Assembly: GCF_022637395.1 (NCBI RefSeq)
Contig: NZ_CP093337.1
Coordinates: 3,246,501-3,310,500, forward strand
Length of the DNA stretch: 64,000 bases
Direction: 5' to 3'
Origin: Shinella sp. H4-D48
Lineage (GTDB): Bacteria > Pseudomonadota > Alphaproteobacteria > Rhizobiales > Rhizobiaceae
In this document: positions 38,148-48,534 of the stretch, in pieces
Position numbering within the stretch: position 1 is the first letter of the stretch
How the letters are laid out: each line of letters starts with the position of its first letter
Notes under the pieces: generated by a model
What the model was told of the DNA's origin: nothing
The model's input: the letters and a program-made list of their open reading frames with translations, nothing else
Databases searched by the model: none
Program-made: the position numbers and the translations under genes

Positions 38148-39680
38148 CTAGGCCGCCGCATGCATGCGTTCGCCTGCAATACGATAGGAGATCGCCTCGG
38201 CCAGATGGATGCGCCCGATGAGCGGCACGTCCTCCAGATCGGCGAGCGTGCGCGCAACCTTCAGCACCCGATGGTATCCGCGGGCGGAAAAGCGCATCTT
38301 CTCGGCGGCATCGCGCAGCAATTGCAGCCCGGCGGGATCGGGCTCCGCCATGCGTTCGACGAGCGCGGTGGAGGCACGTGCATTGCTCGTCACTTGTGGC
38401 ATGCCCAGACGGGCAAACCGGTCGATCTGCAGGGCGCGCGCGGTCGCGACGCGCCGGGCAACCGCCTCGCTCGGCTCGGTGGCCACGGGCCGGATGAGAT
38501 CGCTCGCCGAAACCGCGGGCACATCGATGCGGATATCCACCCGGTCCATGAACGGGCCGGAAATGCGCGCCTGGTACTCGCTCATGCAGCGCGGTCCGCG
38601 CGCGCAACTGCGTCCCGGCTCACCCGCCATGCCGCAGCGGCAGGGGTTCATCGCCGCGACAAGCTGGAAGGCGGCGGGGTAGCTGACGCGGTGGTTAGCC
38701 CGCGCGATGATGCATTCGCCGGTTTCGAGCGGTTGGCGCAGCGCATCGAGCGCCTGCGGCGAGAATTCCGGCAGTTCGTCGAGAAACAGCACGCCGTTAT
38801 GGGCCAGCGACACCTCGCCGGGTCGGGCACGCGAGCCGCCGCCGACAAGGGCGGCCATGGTCGCGGAATGATGTGGTGCGCGGAACGGCCTGCGATCCGA
38901 CAGGCGCCCGCCGGAAAGCTGGCCGGCGATGGAATGGATCATCGAGACATCGAGTAGTTCCGCCGGCGAGAGTGGCGGCAGGATGGCGGCCAGCCGCGCG
39001 GCGAGCATGGACTTGCCCGAGCCGGGCGGCCCGACCATCAGCAGATTGTGGTTGCCCGCCGCCGCCACTTCCAGTGCGCGCTTGGCGCTTTCCTGCCCGC
39101 GGATATCAGCGAGATCGGGCAGGCCGGTAGCGGCGGCGCGAATAGCCGGTGCCGGCCGCGACAGGACCTGGCTTCCCTTGAAATGATTGGCGAGCGCAAT
39201 GAGGCTGCGCGGCGCCAGAATATCGAGGCCGCCGCCGGCCCAGGCCGCTTCCGCGCCGTTTTCCGCCGGGCAGATCAGCCCCTTGCCCAGGGCATTGGCC
39301 GCCATGGCCGCCGGGAGGGCACCGGCAACCGGCGCGATCGTGCCGTCGAGATTGAGTTCACCGATGACGAGATAGTCATCCAGCGCATCGCCGGGCACCG
39401 CACCCAGCGCCGTCATCAGCCCGAGCGCAATGGCGAGGTCGTAATGGCTGCCCTCCTTGGGCAGGTCGGCCGGCGCCAGATTGATCGTGACCCGCTTGGG
39501 CGGCAACGAGAGACCGGAGGCGTGCAATGCGGCCTGAACCCGCTCACGGCTTTCCGCCACGGCCTTGTCGGCGAGACCGACGATCTGCATGCCCACCTTG
39601 CCGGGCGCGACCATCACCTGCACATCGACAGGCACGCCCTCGATACCCTGAAACGCTATTGTCCCGACACGCGCCACCAT
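38148..39680 (-). CDS. YifB/ComM family Mg-chelatase-like AAA+ ATPase
   Basis: A 510-residue ATPase of the YifB/ComM family; in naturally competent bacteria ComM is a helicase that extends branch migration during DNA uptake. An N-terminal Lon-protease-like ChlI domain (MVARVGTIAFQGIEGVPVDVQV) precedes the AAA+ core with Walker A GPPGSGKSML and Walker B GVLFLDELPEF, and a C-terminal Mg-chelatase domain. The ATG at 39680 follows GGGGG. No other competence genes are visible. Confidence 0.93.
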   Translation of the reverse strand: MVARVGTIAFQGIEGVPVDVQVMVAPGKVGMQIVGLADKAVAESRERVQAALHASGLSLPPKRVTINLAPADLPKEGSHYDLAIALGLMTALGAVPGDALDDYLVIGELNLDGTIAPVAGALPAAMAANALGKGLICPAENGAEAAWAGGGLDILAPRSLIALANHFKGSQVLSRPAPAIRAAATGLPDLADIRGQESAKRALEVAAAGNHNLLMVGPPGSGKSMLAARLAAILPPLSPAELLDVSMIHSIAGQLSGGRLSDRRPFRAPHHSATMAALVGGGSRARPGEVSLAHNGVLFLDELPEFSPQALDALRQPLETGECIIARANHRVSYPAAFQLVAAMNPCRCGMAGEPGRSCARGPRCMSEYQARISGPFMDRVDIRIDVPAVSASDLIRPVATEPSEAVARRVATARALQIDRFARLGMPQVTSNARASTALVERMAEPDPAGLQLLRDAAEKMRFSARGYHRVLKVARTLADLEDVPLIGRIHLAEAISYRIAGERMHAAA

Positions 39681-39878
39681 GACTGCCCCCGCTCGCTTCA
39701 GCCGAAAACGGACCATCAACCCGCCCCAGGGTTGCAATTGCAAATCTGGCACGGAACGCGGAATGGAACAAGAACAATTATAGAACTTGCGAGAGAATTA
39801 TCCACGCCTTGGTTGCAGGCGGTTGCATCGGCGGAACAAAGGCGGGGCGACGGCGAACCGCAGGCCCCGCCGCCGGCC

Positions 39879-40823
39879 TCAGCGCTTGCTTTCGATGGCA
39901 TCCCAAAGCAGGGCCGCGATGTCGGCGCCGCCGAATTTCTTGACCTCGCGCAGCCCCGTCGGCGAGGTGACGTTGATCTCGGTCATGTAGTCGCCGATGA
40001 CATCGATACCGACGAGCAGGAAGCCGCGTTCGCGCAGCGATGGGCCGATGCGGGCGCAGATTTCCTTTTCGCGCGCGGTCAGTTGCGTCGGCTCCGGGCG
40101 GCCGCCGGCATGCATGTTGGAGCGCGCATCATGCTCGGCCGGCACGCGGTTGATCGCACCCACCGGCTCGCCATCGACGAGGATGATGCGCTTGTCGCCC
40201 TTGCGGACATCAGGAAGATATTGCTGGGCAATAAAGGGCTCGCGGAACATCTGGCCGAACATTTCGAGCAGCGACGACAGGTTGCGGTCGTCCTTGGTCG
40301 AATGGAATACGCCGGCGCCGCCATTGCCATAGAGCGGCTTGAGAATCATGTCGCCCATCTCGTCACGGAAGCGGCGGATCTCGGCGGGATCGCGGGTGAT
40401 CAGGGTCTTCGGCATCAGGTCGGCGAATTCGGTGACGAAGATCTTCTCCGGCGAGTTGCGCACCCAGGCCGGATCGTTGACGACAAGCGTCTTCGGGTGA
40501 ATGCGCTCGAGCAGATGCGTCGAGGTGATGTAGGCCATGTCGAAGGGCGGATCCTGGCGCAGCAGAACCACATCCATGGTGGCGAGATCGACGCGCTCGG
40601 CCTCGCCCAGCGTATAATGGTCGCCCTTCACGTCGCGCAGCTCCATCGGCTCGACGCTCGCATAGACCTTGCCGTCACGCAGGCTCAGCCGTTCGGGCGT
40701 GTAATGGAAGAGCTTGTAGCCGCGGGCCTGCGCCTCGAGGCTCATGGCGAAGGTGGAATCGCCGGCGATGCTGATGGTCGACACATGGTCCATCTGGACC
40801 GCGACGTTCTTGATCTTAGCCAT
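39879..40823 (-). CDS. gshB: Glutathione synthetase
   Basis: ATP-grasp enzyme that joins gamma-glutamylcysteine and glycine. The 314-residue protein starts [17 protein letters not shown], and carries [19 protein letters not shown], the ATP-grasp glycine loop [13 protein letters not shown] and the C-terminal [19 protein letters not shown]. It lies 94 bp downstream of the linear amide hydrolase on the same strand. Confidence 0.97.
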   Translation of the reverse strand: MAKIKNVAVQMDHVSTISIAGDSTFAMSLEAQARGYKLFHYTPERLSLRDGKVYASVEPMELRDVKGDHYTLGEAERVDLATMDVVLLRQDPPFDMAYITSTHLLERIHPKTLVVNDPAWVRNSPEKIFVTEFADLMPKTLITRDPAEIRRFRDEMGDMILKPLYGNGGAGVFHSTKDDRNLSSLLEMFGQMFREPFIAQQYLPDVRKGDKRIILVDGEPVGAINRVPAEHDARSNMHAGGRPEPTQLTAREKEICARIGPSLRERGFLLVGIDVIGDYMTEINVTSPTGLREVKKFGGADIAALLWDAIESKR

Positions 40824-40917
40824 GAAAAGTCCCCTCAGAAATGCCGCACACATTTAGGACGCCGCGGGCGCGAAGACAACGCCGGCCGGAGGCGAAATCC
40901 GCGCCAAAAGAATAAGA

Positions 40918-41991
40918 TCAAGGCTCCACGCCGAGGAAACGGAACGGCTCCGACGGGACGAAGTCCGCGGTGGCGTCGCCGGAATAGGTATGGTCCTGAT
41001 CCGTGCCGAGATCGAGCTTCAGCACCTTGCCCGTCTGCGGCGTGAAATCGATCTTGCGAAGATCGACCCAGAACGTGTTGGGCGTGACGGCGGACTCGAA
41101 GAAATAGAGACCGCGCCTGTGATCGGCGACCGTCCGCCAGCGGGTCGAAGAAATGTTGGGCTCTTCCGGCGTGGTGATGCCGAAGGGAACGGACACGTTG
41201 CGGATGACGCTGAACACGCTGGCCAGCGCGCGGTTCGGATCCTCGGCCTTCGGAATGGCGTTCACATAGAAGGAGGCGCGGGCGAAGCGGTCGGCCGCCC
41301 GGTTGGTACCCGGCAGCATGACCGTGCCGCCGATCTGCTTCCAGTAGGCATCGAGCGCCAGCTGCTGATCGAAGACGGGCGAGTTGGTCATGACCTGATA
41401 GGCGCGGTCGTGGTGAATGACCTGTTTGCCGCCGATATACTCGATGATGGCGCTGTCACCGGACGCATCGGACATCGACAGATGCAGTGTCGTCAACCGC
41501 GTCTCGCCCGGCACGTTGTCCGAAATGAGGATGAAAGGCTCTTTTTCCAGCGCGTCGACGGCTTCCGCGACGGTGGCAAAATTATCGAGCACATATTGCG
41601 CCCAGGCCGCGATGGTGAGGCCCGGCTTGCCGGGCTCCGGCTTCGGATATTCCGATTCCACCAGCCACAGCACGTTGGCCACGAGACCACGCTCGTTCAT
41701 TCCGTCCGTGGTCGAGACATCATAGCCCGTCGCGATGACGCTGCCGTAGCGGGAGGTCCATTCCAGGGAGTTCGGCCCGACCTCGCCGTTGCGCTTCATG
41801 CCCCGCGGGAATGCCCAGAGATTGGTGGCGACGTCGAGCTTCCAGTCCATCGAGCGGGCGGTGATGACGTTGTCGTCGGGCCCGAGATAGACGAGGCGGG
41901 TGCAGGCCTCCGCCACAGGCGCCAGCGCCATGCAAGACGCGGCAAGCGCAAGGACGGCGGTTCTCGCCCTGTACAGGATCGTGTTTCGCAT
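40918..41991 (-). CDS. Exported linear amide C-N hydrolase (choloylglycine hydrolase family)
   Basis: N-terminal-nucleophile hydrolase of the penicillin V acylase/bile salt hydrolase family. The 357-residue precursor has a signal peptide (about residues 1-29, LALAASCMALAPVAEA) that is cut right before Cys30 in CTRLVYLG; this cysteine is the catalytic nucleophile. Conserved ARSMDW and the later Asn and Arg blocks are present. In Gram-negatives such enzymes often cleave acyl-homoserine lactones, which is possible but not shown here. The ATG at 41991 has GGGGA upstream. Confidence 0.9.
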   Translation of the reverse strand: MRNTILYRARTAVLALAASCMALAPVAEACTRLVYLGPDDNVITARSMDWKLDVATNLWAFPRGMKRNGEVGPNSLEWTSRYGSVIATGYDVSTTDGMNERGLVANVLWLVESEYPKPEPGKPGLTIAAWAQYVLDNFATVAEAVDALEKEPFILISDNVPGETRLTTLHLSMSDASGDSAIIEYIGGKQVIHHDRAYQVMTNSPVFDQQLALDAYWKQIGGTVMLPGTNRAADRFARASFYVNAIPKAEDPNRALASVFSVIRNVSVPFGITTPEEPNISSTRWRTVADHRRGLYFFESAVTPNTFWVDLRKIDFTPQTGKVLKLDLGTDQDHTYSGDATADFVPSEPFRFLGVEP

Positions 41992-42136
41992 GGTTTTTTC
42001 CCCATTCGGCATGCAAGCGGAAACAGGCTATCGCGCTGCCGCAAATGCGCAACCCCCGGGCGTCTCGTGAACTGGACTTGTTATAAGGCGGACCCGTGAT
42101 GGATGCGTCACGGTTCATGTCGGTTTTTCGCCTTGA

Positions 42137-42505
42137 TCAGAACGCATCCGCGAGGTGTTTTGGAAGCCGCCACGGCTGCACCGCAACGATGTCGTAACGC
42201 ACGGAAATGCGGTGGGCATCGGGCTGGCGGGAGAGCCAGATGTCGCTGGCCGCGCGGATACGGTGCTGGGCCGTGCCGGTAACCGCAAAGACGGCGCTGT
42301 CGACATCGCGGCGTGCCTTGACCTCCACGCAGACCACCAGATCGCCGCGCCGGGCGATGATGTCGATCTCTCCGGCCTTCGTACGGTATCGGATGGCGCG
42401 GATGCGGTAGCCCTTGGCGAGGAGATAGAGCGCGGCGAGATATTCCGAGACATGCCCGCGGCGGAAGGCCTTGAGCCGGTTCGGATCCGCCGGCCTATCG
42501 CGCAT
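42137..42505 (-). CDS. YraN family (UPF0102) endonuclease-like protein
   Basis: A 122-residue protein with the restriction-endonuclease-like core seen in Yra[44 protein letters not shown], where Asp, Glu and Lys match a PD-(D/E)xK site. Function is uncertain. Its start overlaps the end of rsmI by 11 bases, the usual arrangement. Confidence 0.9.
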   Translation of the reverse strand: MRDRPADPNRLKAFRRGHVSEYLAALYLLAKGYRIRAIRYRTKAGEIDIIARRGDLVVCVEVKARRDVDSAVFAVTGTAQHRIRAASDIWLSRQPDAHRISVRYDIVAVQPWRLPKHLADAF

Positions 42506-43421
42506 CGCCGTCCTTCAGGTCGAGCAGGCGCTGGTAGAGATCGCGGCGCGGCAGGCCCGTCTGGCGAGCCGCCTCGGTCGCCGCCTTGCCGGCCGGCATG
42601 TCCTTGACGAGCTGTGCGAGCAGCCGGTCGACATCCTCCGCCTCGGGTGCGGCGGCCTCGCCCGGCGGGCCGATCACCAGCACGATCTCGCCCTTTACTG
42701 CGCCCGCCTGCGCATAGTGCGCGGCAAGCTCGCCCAACGTGCCGCGGCGGAATTCCTCGAAGGTCTTTGTCAGCTCACGGCAGACGCAGGCCGGCCGGCT
42801 GTCCCCCAGCACATCGGCGGCGGACACGAGCGTGGCCGCAATGCGGTGGGGCGATTCGAAGAAGAGAAGGGTAGCGGGAACGCCGGCAAGCTCGGCAAGC
42901 CGGTCGCGCCGGGCCTTGTCCTTCGACGGCAGGAAACCGGCGAAGAAGAAGGCATCGTTCGGAAGACCGGCGCCGACAAGGGCGGCGAGCGGCGCCGAGG
43001 CACCCGGGATCGGCACGACGCGATGGCCAGCCTCGATGGCGAGCAATGCCAGGCGATAACCGGGATCGGAGACCAGAGGCGTGCCGGCATCCGACACCAG
43101 CGCCACGGATTTGCCGGCCTCAAGCGCCGCGATCAGGCGCGGGCCGACCTCGTCGGCATTGTATTCATGGTAGGCATAGGGACGGTTGACGATGCCGTAA
43201 CGGTCGAGCAGCACACGGGTCACGCGCGTGTCCTCACAGGCGAGCAAATCGGCACCGGCCAGCGTTTCGAGCGCGCGCAGCGTGATGTCGGAGAGGTTGC
43301 CGATGGGGGTCGCGACCAGATAGAGCGCCGGCTCCTGCGGCCGGGCGGGCACCACGGCATTGTGCAGCCGGAACGTCCTGCCGCCTTCGCCCGACCCGCC
43401 TGCCACGCCTTCGTCCCGCAT
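42495..43421 (-). CDS. rsmI: 16S rRNA (cytidine-1402-2'-O)-methyltransferase
   Basis: SAM enzyme of the tetrapyrrole-methylase fold that modifies C1402 in the decoding centre. The 308-residue protein has [52 protein letters not shown] and [16 protein letters not shown]. The ATG at 43421 follows AAGGA. yraN follows with an overlap. It is divergent from dnaN; the 234 bp between them hold a TTGACT (43507) that may be part of the dnaN promoter. Confidence 0.96.
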   Translation of the reverse strand: MRDEGVAGGSGEGGRTFRLHNAVVPARPQEPALYLVATPIGNLSDITLRALETLAGADLLACEDTRVTRVLLDRYGIVNRPYAYHEYNADEVGPRLIAALEAGKSVALVSDAGTPLVSDPGYRLALLAIEAGHRVVPIPGASAPLAALVGAGLPNDAFFFAGFLPSKDKARRDRLAELAGVPATLLFFESPHRIAATLVSAADVLGDSRPACVCRELTKTFEEFRRGTLGELAAHYAQAGAVKGEIVLVIGPPGEAAAPEAEDVDRLLAQLVKDMPAGKAATEAARQTGLPRRDLYQRLLDLKDGDAR

Positions 43422-43655
43422 CGATCCTTCGCCTTTCAGGCCGGGTGAACGGCCGCGTATTTCACTCCTTATGGGCGAGCGCCGGCACAGTCGCAAGAGA
43501 CGACGGTTGACTATCGCGTGTCACGCACCGTTAGCACTTGCAATCCGCCGCGAAATTCTGCCATTTTGCCCGTCCCATCTTTCCGGCCTGGCCGGAGTTT
43601 CAAGGCAATGCCGCGCCGGTTTCCGGCGTGCCAGCGGTCGAAAGCGGTACAGTTC

Positions 43656-44774
43656 ATGCGCATTACTCTCGAGCGGTCCAATCTCCTGAAGTCGTTGAAC
43701 CACGTTCATCGCGTGGTCGAGCGGCGCAACACGATCCCGATCCTCTCGAACGTTCTGCTGCGCTGCGATGGCGCCAGCCTCGACATGAAGGCGACGGACC
43801 TCGACCTCGAGATCACCGAGGCAACGCCGGCGCAGGTCGACCAGGCCGGCGCCACCACCGTTCCGGCCCACCTGCTCTACGATATCGTGCGCAAGCTCTC
43901 CGACGGTTCGGAAGTCGCGCTCGCCACCAATGCCGACGGCTCTTCCATGTCGGTCACATCGGGCCGTTCGAAGTTCTCGCTGCAGTGCCTGCCGCAGTCC
44001 GATTTCCCCGATCTCACCGCCGGCAGCTTCTCGCATACGTTCCGCCTCAAGGCGACGGATCTCAAGATGCTGATCGATCGCACGCAGTTCGCGATCTCGA
44101 CGGAGGAGACCCGCTATTACCTCAACGGCATCTTCATCCACACGATCGAGAGCACCGGCCAGCTGAAGCTGCGCGCCGTCGCCACTGACGGTCACCGCCT
44201 GGCCCGCGCCGACGTGGAAGCGCCGTCGGGTTCCGAGGGCATGCCGGGCATCATCATCCCGCGCAAGACGGTCGGCGAGTTGCAGAAGCTGGTCGACAAC
44301 CCCGAACTCGTGGTCACCGTCGAGGTGTCCGATGCGAAGATCCGCTTCACCATCGGCTCCATCGTTCTGACTTCCAAGCTGATCGACGGCACGTTCCCGG
44401 ATTACCAGCGCGTGATCCCGACCAACAACGACAAGGAACTGAAGATCGACTGCCAGTCTTTCGCGCAGGCCGTCGACCGCGTCTCCACCATCTCGTCGGA
44501 GCGCGGCCGCGCCGTGAAGCTGGCGCTGGCCGAGGGCCAGCTGACGCTCACCGTCAACAACCCGGATTCGGGAAGTGCGACGGAAGAGCTGGCGGTCGGC
44601 TACGACAACGATCCGCTCGAAATCGGCTTCAACGCGAAGTACCTGCTCGACATCACCGCGCAGCTCTCGGGCTCGGAAGCCGTGTTCATGCTGGCCGATC
44701 CGGGCTCGCCGACGCTCGTGCGGGATCTCGCCGGCGACGACGCGCTCTATGTTCTGATGCCTATGCGCGTCTAG
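43656..44774 (+). CDS. dnaN: DNA polymerase III sliding clamp, beta subunit
   Basis: Ring-shaped processivity factor. The 372-residue protein has three topologically equal domains; MRITLERSNLLKSLNHVHRVVERRNTIPILSNVL opens domain 1, and the C-terminal YVLMPMRV is the typical end. dnaN is not next to dnaA here (24 kb apart), as is usual in rhizobia. The ATG at 43656 is chosen by alignment to the family start. A terminator follows. Confidence 0.97.
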   Translation: MRITLERSNLLKSLNHVHRVVERRNTIPILSNVLLRCDGASLDMKATDLDLEITEATPAQVDQAGATTVPAHLLYDIVRKLSDGSEVALATNADGSSMSVTSGRSKFSLQCLPQSDFPDLTAGSFSHTFRLKATDLKMLIDRTQFAISTEETRYYLNGIFIHTIESTGQLKLRAVATDGHRLARADVEAPSGSEGMPGIIIPRKTVGELQKLVDNPELVVTVEVSDAKIRFTIGSIVLTSKLIDGTFPDYQRVIPTNNDKELKIDCQSFAQAVDRVSTISSERGRAVKLALAEGQLTLTVNNPDSGSATEELAVGYDNDPLEIGFNAKYLLDITAQLSGSEAVFMLADPGSPTLVRDLAGDDALYVLMPMRV

Positions 44775-44807
44775 GACCGTTCGCGCGGCATTGGGAAACC
44801 GTTCCGG

Positions 44808-44837
44808 AACCCGCTGCCTGCCGGCGGGTTTCTTTTT
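44808..44837 (+). terminator. Intrinsic terminator of dnaN
   Basis: AACCCGC (44808-44814) pairs with GCGGGTT (44824-44830), followed by TCTTTTTT, 34 bases after the dnaN stop. Confidence 0.8.
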
Positions 44838-44981
44838 TATCCGGGCCCTGCCCGGAAACGCCTGACAGCGACGCAATCAGACTTGTTTTTGACGCAAACC
44901 GCGTCGCATATTCGCCGGGCCGATGAGTCGAGGGGGCATAACCCACCAGCGGCTTGCGGATGAACCATGAAGGGGAACGAT

Positions 44982-45584
44982 ATGACGCTGCGCATGAAGG
45001 TGAAGGAACGCTTCGGCAAGAAATTCGACGACGAAATCCGTTTCTTCAAAGGCTGGGTGAGCAACACCAAGGCGGTCGGCGCGATCATCCCGACCTCTTC
45101 CGTGACAGCCCGGCGGATGGCGAGCGTCGTTTCCACCGCCTCCGGCCTGCCTGTCCTTGAGCTCGGCCCGGGCACCGGCGTCATCACCAAGGCGATCCTC
45201 GGCGCGGGCATCGCCCCGGAAAAGCTGGTTTCCGTGGAGTTCTCGACGGACTTCTACAATTACCTCGTCGAACGCTTCCACGGCGTCAATTTCATCAACG
45301 GCGATGCCTTCGATCTCGACAAGACGCTTGGCGACCTCAAGGACACGACCTTCGACAGCGTCATTTCCGCCGTGCCGCTGCTCAATTTCCCCATGCACCG
45401 CCGCGTCGAGCTGATCGAGGACCTCCTGTCGCGCATCCCCGTCGGCCGGCCGGTCGTGCAGATTTCCTACGGGCCGCTTTCCCCCGTCGTCGCCATGCCG
45501 GACCGCTACCAGATCAGCCATCTCGACTTCGTCGTGCGCAACATTCCGCCGGCGCAGCTGTGGACCTACCGCCGCACCCACTAA
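44982..45584 (+). CDS. pmtA: Phosphatidylethanolamine N-methyltransferase, PmtA-type
   Basis: Membrane-associated enzyme that converts phosphatidylethanolamine to phosphatidylcholine by SAM-dependent steps. The 200-residue protein matches rhizobial PmtA: FGKKFDDEIRFFKGW, the SAM motif PVLELGPGTGVITKAIL at about residues 58-74, NGDAFDLDKTL and FDSVISAVPLLNFP. The ATG at 44982 has AAGGGG upstream; an ATG at 44967 is an alternative. Some bacteria have several Pmt enzymes, so substrate step is not certain. Confidence 0.88.
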   Translation: MTLRMKVKERFGKKFDDEIRFFKGWVSNTKAVGAIIPTSSVTARRMASVVSTASGLPVLELGPGTGVITKAILGAGIAPEKLVSVEFSTDFYNYLVERFHGVNFINGDAFDLDKTLGDLKDTTFDSVISAVPLLNFPMHRRVELIEDLLSRIPVGRPVVQISYGPLSPVVAMPDRYQISHLDFVVRNIPPAQLWTYRRTH

Positions 45585-45594
45585 GGCGCTGCCG

Positions 45595-46176
45595 GTGTTC
45601 GCCGTCTACATCACCCATCCGCAGGTCGCCATCGACCCGGCCGTGCCAGTGCCCGACTGGGGCCTTTCGGAACGAGGCTTTGAGAGGGCGCGGCTTGCGG
45701 CCTCCTCCGGCTGGGCGGCGCAGATCGGCCGCTTTTCCGCGAGCACCGAGCGCAAGGCCGTCGAGACGGCCGAAATCCTCTCCGCCGGACGCGTAACGAT
45801 CGAGACGGACCACGCCATGGGCGAGAACGACCGTTCCGCCACCGGCTACCTCCCGCCCGACGCCTTCGAGAACGCCGCAAACTGGTTCTTTGCGCATCCC
45901 GCGGAAAGCTTCAGAGGCTGGGAGCGGGCAGTGGATGCGCAGGCCCGCATCGTCGCCGCCGTCGAACGGACACTGGCCGGGCATGATCCCGCCGTTCCCG
46001 TCGCCTTCGTCGGCCATGGCGGGGTCGGCACGCTGCTCAAATGCCACCTCCAGGGCAGGCCGATTGCGCGCGACGGCGACCAGCTCGCCGGCGGCGGCAA
46101 TCTTTTCGCTTTCCGTCTTGCGGACCGCACCGTCACATGCGACTGGACGGCAATGGAATCTTGGAAAGGGTTTTGA
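45595..46176 (+). CDS. Histidine-phosphatase-superfamily protein with altered RHG motif
   Basis: A 193-residue phosphoglycerate-mutase-like protein. Strand 1 reads VYITHPQV, where the family has RHG or RHA, so Thr7 replaces the phosphate-binding Arg while His8 remains. The later parts [15 protein letters not shown], a Glu-rich middle and the second catalytic histidine in [12 protein letters not shown] are kept. A weakened or different activity is likely. GTG start, 10 bases after pmtA; pyrF follows after two bases. Confidence 0.75.
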   Translation: MFAVYITHPQVAIDPAVPVPDWGLSERGFERARLAASSGWAAQIGRFSASTERKAVETAEILSAGRVTIETDHAMGENDRSATGYLPPDAFENAANWFFAHPAESFRGWERAVDAQARIVAAVERTLAGHDPAVPVAFVGHGGVGTLLKCHLQGRPIARDGDQLAGGGNLFAFRLADRTVTCDWTAMESWKGF

Positions 46177-46178
46177 CC

Positions 46179-46877
46179 ATGTCCGCGCGCGACCGCCTGA
46201 TCGTTGGCCTCGATGTACCGACCATCGCGGAGGCGGAAAAGGTGGTCCGGACATTGGGCGATACCGCCCTCTTCTACAAGATCGGCTACCAGCTGGTCTT
46301 TGCCGGCGGCCTGGAATTCGCCCGCGACCTTGCCAAGGACGGCAAGAAGGTCTTCCTCGACATGAAGCTTCTCGACATCGACAACACGGTGGCCAAAGGC
46401 GTCGAGAACATCGTCAGGATGGGCATGTCCATGCTCACCCTGCACGCCTATCCGAAGGCGATGGCGGCCGCTGTCGCCGCGGCGAAAGGCTCTGACCTCT
46501 GCCTGCTGGGCGTCACCGTGCTCACCTCCATGGATGCCAAGGACGTCATCGACGCCGGCTATGAATACGATCCGCATACGCTGGTGCTACGCCGCGCCGA
46601 ACAGGCCCGCGTCGCCGGCATGGGCGGTGTTGTCTGTTCCGCCGAGGAAGCGCGCGCCGTGCGCAAGATCGTCGGCCCCGACATGGCCATCGTCACGCCA
46701 GGCATCCGCCCGGCCGGTGCCGAGCTTGGCGACCAGAAGCGCGTGATGACGCCGGCCGATGCCCTGAAGGCCGGCTCCAGCCATCTCGTCGTCGCCCGCC
46801 CCATCGTCAAGGCCGCCGATCCGCTCGCCGCCGCGCGGGCAATCCTTGCCGAGATGGACGGCACGCTGACAGCATAA
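46179..46877 (+). CDS. pyrF: Orotidine 5'-phosphate decarboxylase
   Basis: Last step of UMP synthesis. The 232-residue TIM barrel has the catalytic Asp/Lys array ([18 protein letters not shown]), TPGIRPAG and [14 protein letters not shown]. The start at 46179 follows the upstream stop by two bases, so coupling with the histidine-phosphatase-like gene is probable. A DUF1330 gene follows after 16 bp. Confidence 0.96.
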   Translation: MSARDRLIVGLDVPTIAEAEKVVRTLGDTALFYKIGYQLVFAGGLEFARDLAKDGKKVFLDMKLLDIDNTVAKGVENIVRMGMSMLTLHAYPKAMAAAVAAAKGSDLCLLGVTVLTSMDAKDVIDAGYEYDPHTLVLRRAEQARVAGMGGVVCSAEEARAVRKIVGPDMAIVTPGIRPAGAELGDQKRVMTPADALKAGSSHLVVARPIVKAADPLAAARAILAEMDGTLTA

Positions 46878-46893
46878 CCACAGGGAGAGAACC

Positions 46894-47181
46894 ATGGCGA
46901 AGGGTTACTGGATTGCACGGGTCGATGTTCGCGACGCCGAGCGCTACAAGGATTATGTCGCCGCCGCAAAGCCGGCCTTCGAGAAGTACGGCGCCAACTT
47001 TCTGGCCCGCGGCGGTGCTTTCGAGCGGCTGGAAGGCCAGGTGCGTGCCCGCAACGTGGTGATCGAGTTCCCGTCGCTTCAGGCCGCCGTCGACTGCTAC
47101 AACTCGCCGGAGTATCAGGTCGCCGCCGCCATCCGGCAGGAAGTGGCCGACGCAGAGATGGTCGTCGTCGAGGGCGTGTGA
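46894..47181 (+). CDS. DUF1330 domain protein
   Basis: A 95-residue ferredoxin-like dimeric alpha-beta barrel protein starting MAKGYWIARVDVRDAERYKDYVAAAKPAFEKYG, with NVVIEFPSLQAAVDCYNSPEYQ. Members have no firmly assigned function. Preceded by AGGGAGAG; downstream of pyrF, a frequent rhizobial arrangement. Confidence 0.9.
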   Translation: MAKGYWIARVDVRDAERYKDYVAAAKPAFEKYGANFLARGGAFERLEGQVRARNVVIEFPSLQAAVDCYNSPEYQVAAAIRQEVADAEMVVVEGV

Positions 47182-47301
47182 GCATCCTGCGGGCCGACGC
47201 CTGAAAAACCGGCGCGCGAGACGCTTCGCCGCGCTTCACCTTGCCGATGCTTTGGGCTATGTAGGCCTCACCTACCGATCCTATTCCTCAGGAGCAGCCT
47301 C

Positions 47302-48282
47302 ATGACCTTGTCCAACCTTCCGCCGCTCGTCACCGTCTTCGGCGGCTCGGGCTTCGTCGGGCGTCATGTGGTGCGCGCGCTGGCACGCCGCGGCTACCGC
47401 ATCCGCGTCGCCGTGCGCCGTCCCGATCTCGCCGGTTTCCTTCAGCCGATCGGCGGCGTCGGCCAGATCTCCTTCGTCCAGGCGAACCTGCGCTACCGGC
47501 TTTCGGTCGATCGCGCCGTTGCCGGCTCCGACCATGTCGTGAACTGCGTCGGCCTGCTGCTGGAAAGCGGCCGCAACACCTTCGACGCGGTCCAGGATTT
47601 CGGCGCGCGGGCCGTCGCAGAGGCCACCCGGGCGGCCGGTGCCACGCTGACCCACATCTCCGCCATCGGCGCCGATGACAAATCCGCCTCCAGCTATTCC
47701 CGCACCAAGGCGCGCGGCGAGGCTGCCGTGCTGCGCGCGGTTCCGGATGCCGTCATCCTGCGCCCGTCCATCGTCTTCGGTCCGGAGGACGGCTTCTTCA
47801 ACAAGTTCGCCACCATGGCGCGCTTCTCGCCGGTCCTGCCTTTGATCGGCGGTGGCTACACGAAGCTTCAGCCGGTGTATGTCGCCGATGTCGCCGAGGC
47901 CGTCGCCCGCTCCGTCGATGGCACGATCGCCCGCGGCCGCGTCTATGAACTCGGCGGCCCGGAGGTCCTGACCTTCCGCCAGTGTCTCGAGACCATGCTG
48001 CGCATCACGGACCGCAAGAACCCCTTCGTCTCGCTTCCCTTCGGCGTCGCATCGCTGATCGGCTCCATCGCCTCGCTGGTGCCCTTCGTGAAGCCGCCGC
48101 TGACTTCCGATCAGGTGACTCTGCTGCGCTCCGACAACGTCGTTTCGCAGGCCGCCATCAGCGAAGGCCGCACGCTGGAGGCCATTGGCATCGAGCCGGC
48201 GCTCGTCGAAGCCATCCTGCCGAGCTACCTCGTGCGCTATCGCCAGCAGGGCCAGTTCACGCGCCTCGACCGCACCGCCTGA
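47302..48282 (+). CDS. NDUFA9-like NAD(P)-binding protein (complex I-associated family)
   Basis: A 326-residue atypical short-chain dehydrogenase of the NDUFA9/39-kDa complex I subunit group, common in alphaproteobacteria. The nucleotide loop is VFGGSGFVGRHVVRAL; the central HISAIGADDKSASSYSRTKARGEAAV retains a YxxxK-type element (SYSRTK). The mitochondrial protein stabilises complex I with bound NADPH; the bacterial role is less clear. It ends in a strong hairpin. Confidence 0.88.
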   Translation: MTLSNLPPLVTVFGGSGFVGRHVVRALARRGYRIRVAVRRPDLAGFLQPIGGVGQISFVQANLRYRLSVDRAVAGSDHVVNCVGLLLESGRNTFDAVQDFGARAVAEATRAAGATLTHISAIGADDKSASSYSRTKARGEAAVLRAVPDAVILRPSIVFGPEDGFFNKFATMARFSPVLPLIGGGYTKLQPVYVADVAEAVARSVDGTIARGRVYELGGPEVLTFRQCLETMLRITDRKNPFVSLPFGVASLIGSIASLVPFVKPPLTSDQVTLLRSDNVVSQAAISEGRTLEAIGIEPALVEAILPSYLVRYRQQGQFTRLDRTA

Positions 48283-48305
48283 GCCTGTCTTTCCCGCATG
48301 AAAAC

Positions 48306-48343
48306 GGCCGCTGCGCGAGGCCTCGCGCGGCGGCCTTTGCTTT
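48306..48343 (+). terminator. Intrinsic terminator after the NDUFA9-like gene
   Basis: A 14-bp near-perfect stem GGCCGCTGCGCGAG/CTCGCGCGGCGGCC (48306-48319 and 48322-48335) followed by TTTGCTTTT, 24 bases after the stop. Confidence 0.8.
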
Positions 48344-48534
48344 TCCCGCAAGGGGCTTCGCGGCGGCTGTTGCACTTATGCAGCGGTTAAAAAAAGCGTT
48401 GCGGCATTTACGCGGGATTCAGCATGTCGCGATATTGCTTGTCTCCGGGTCAGAGAATAAACACCGCCCCCGTCGCGTCCTGCAGAAAAGCAGCGTGCGG
48501 CTTACTTCAGCACCTCGAGAGGCTTTCGGCGCAA

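Noticed and set aside
43531-43540. CIRCE half-site TTAGCACTTG upstream of dnaN
   Set aside because: The second arm is missing, and dnaN is not a heat-shock gene.
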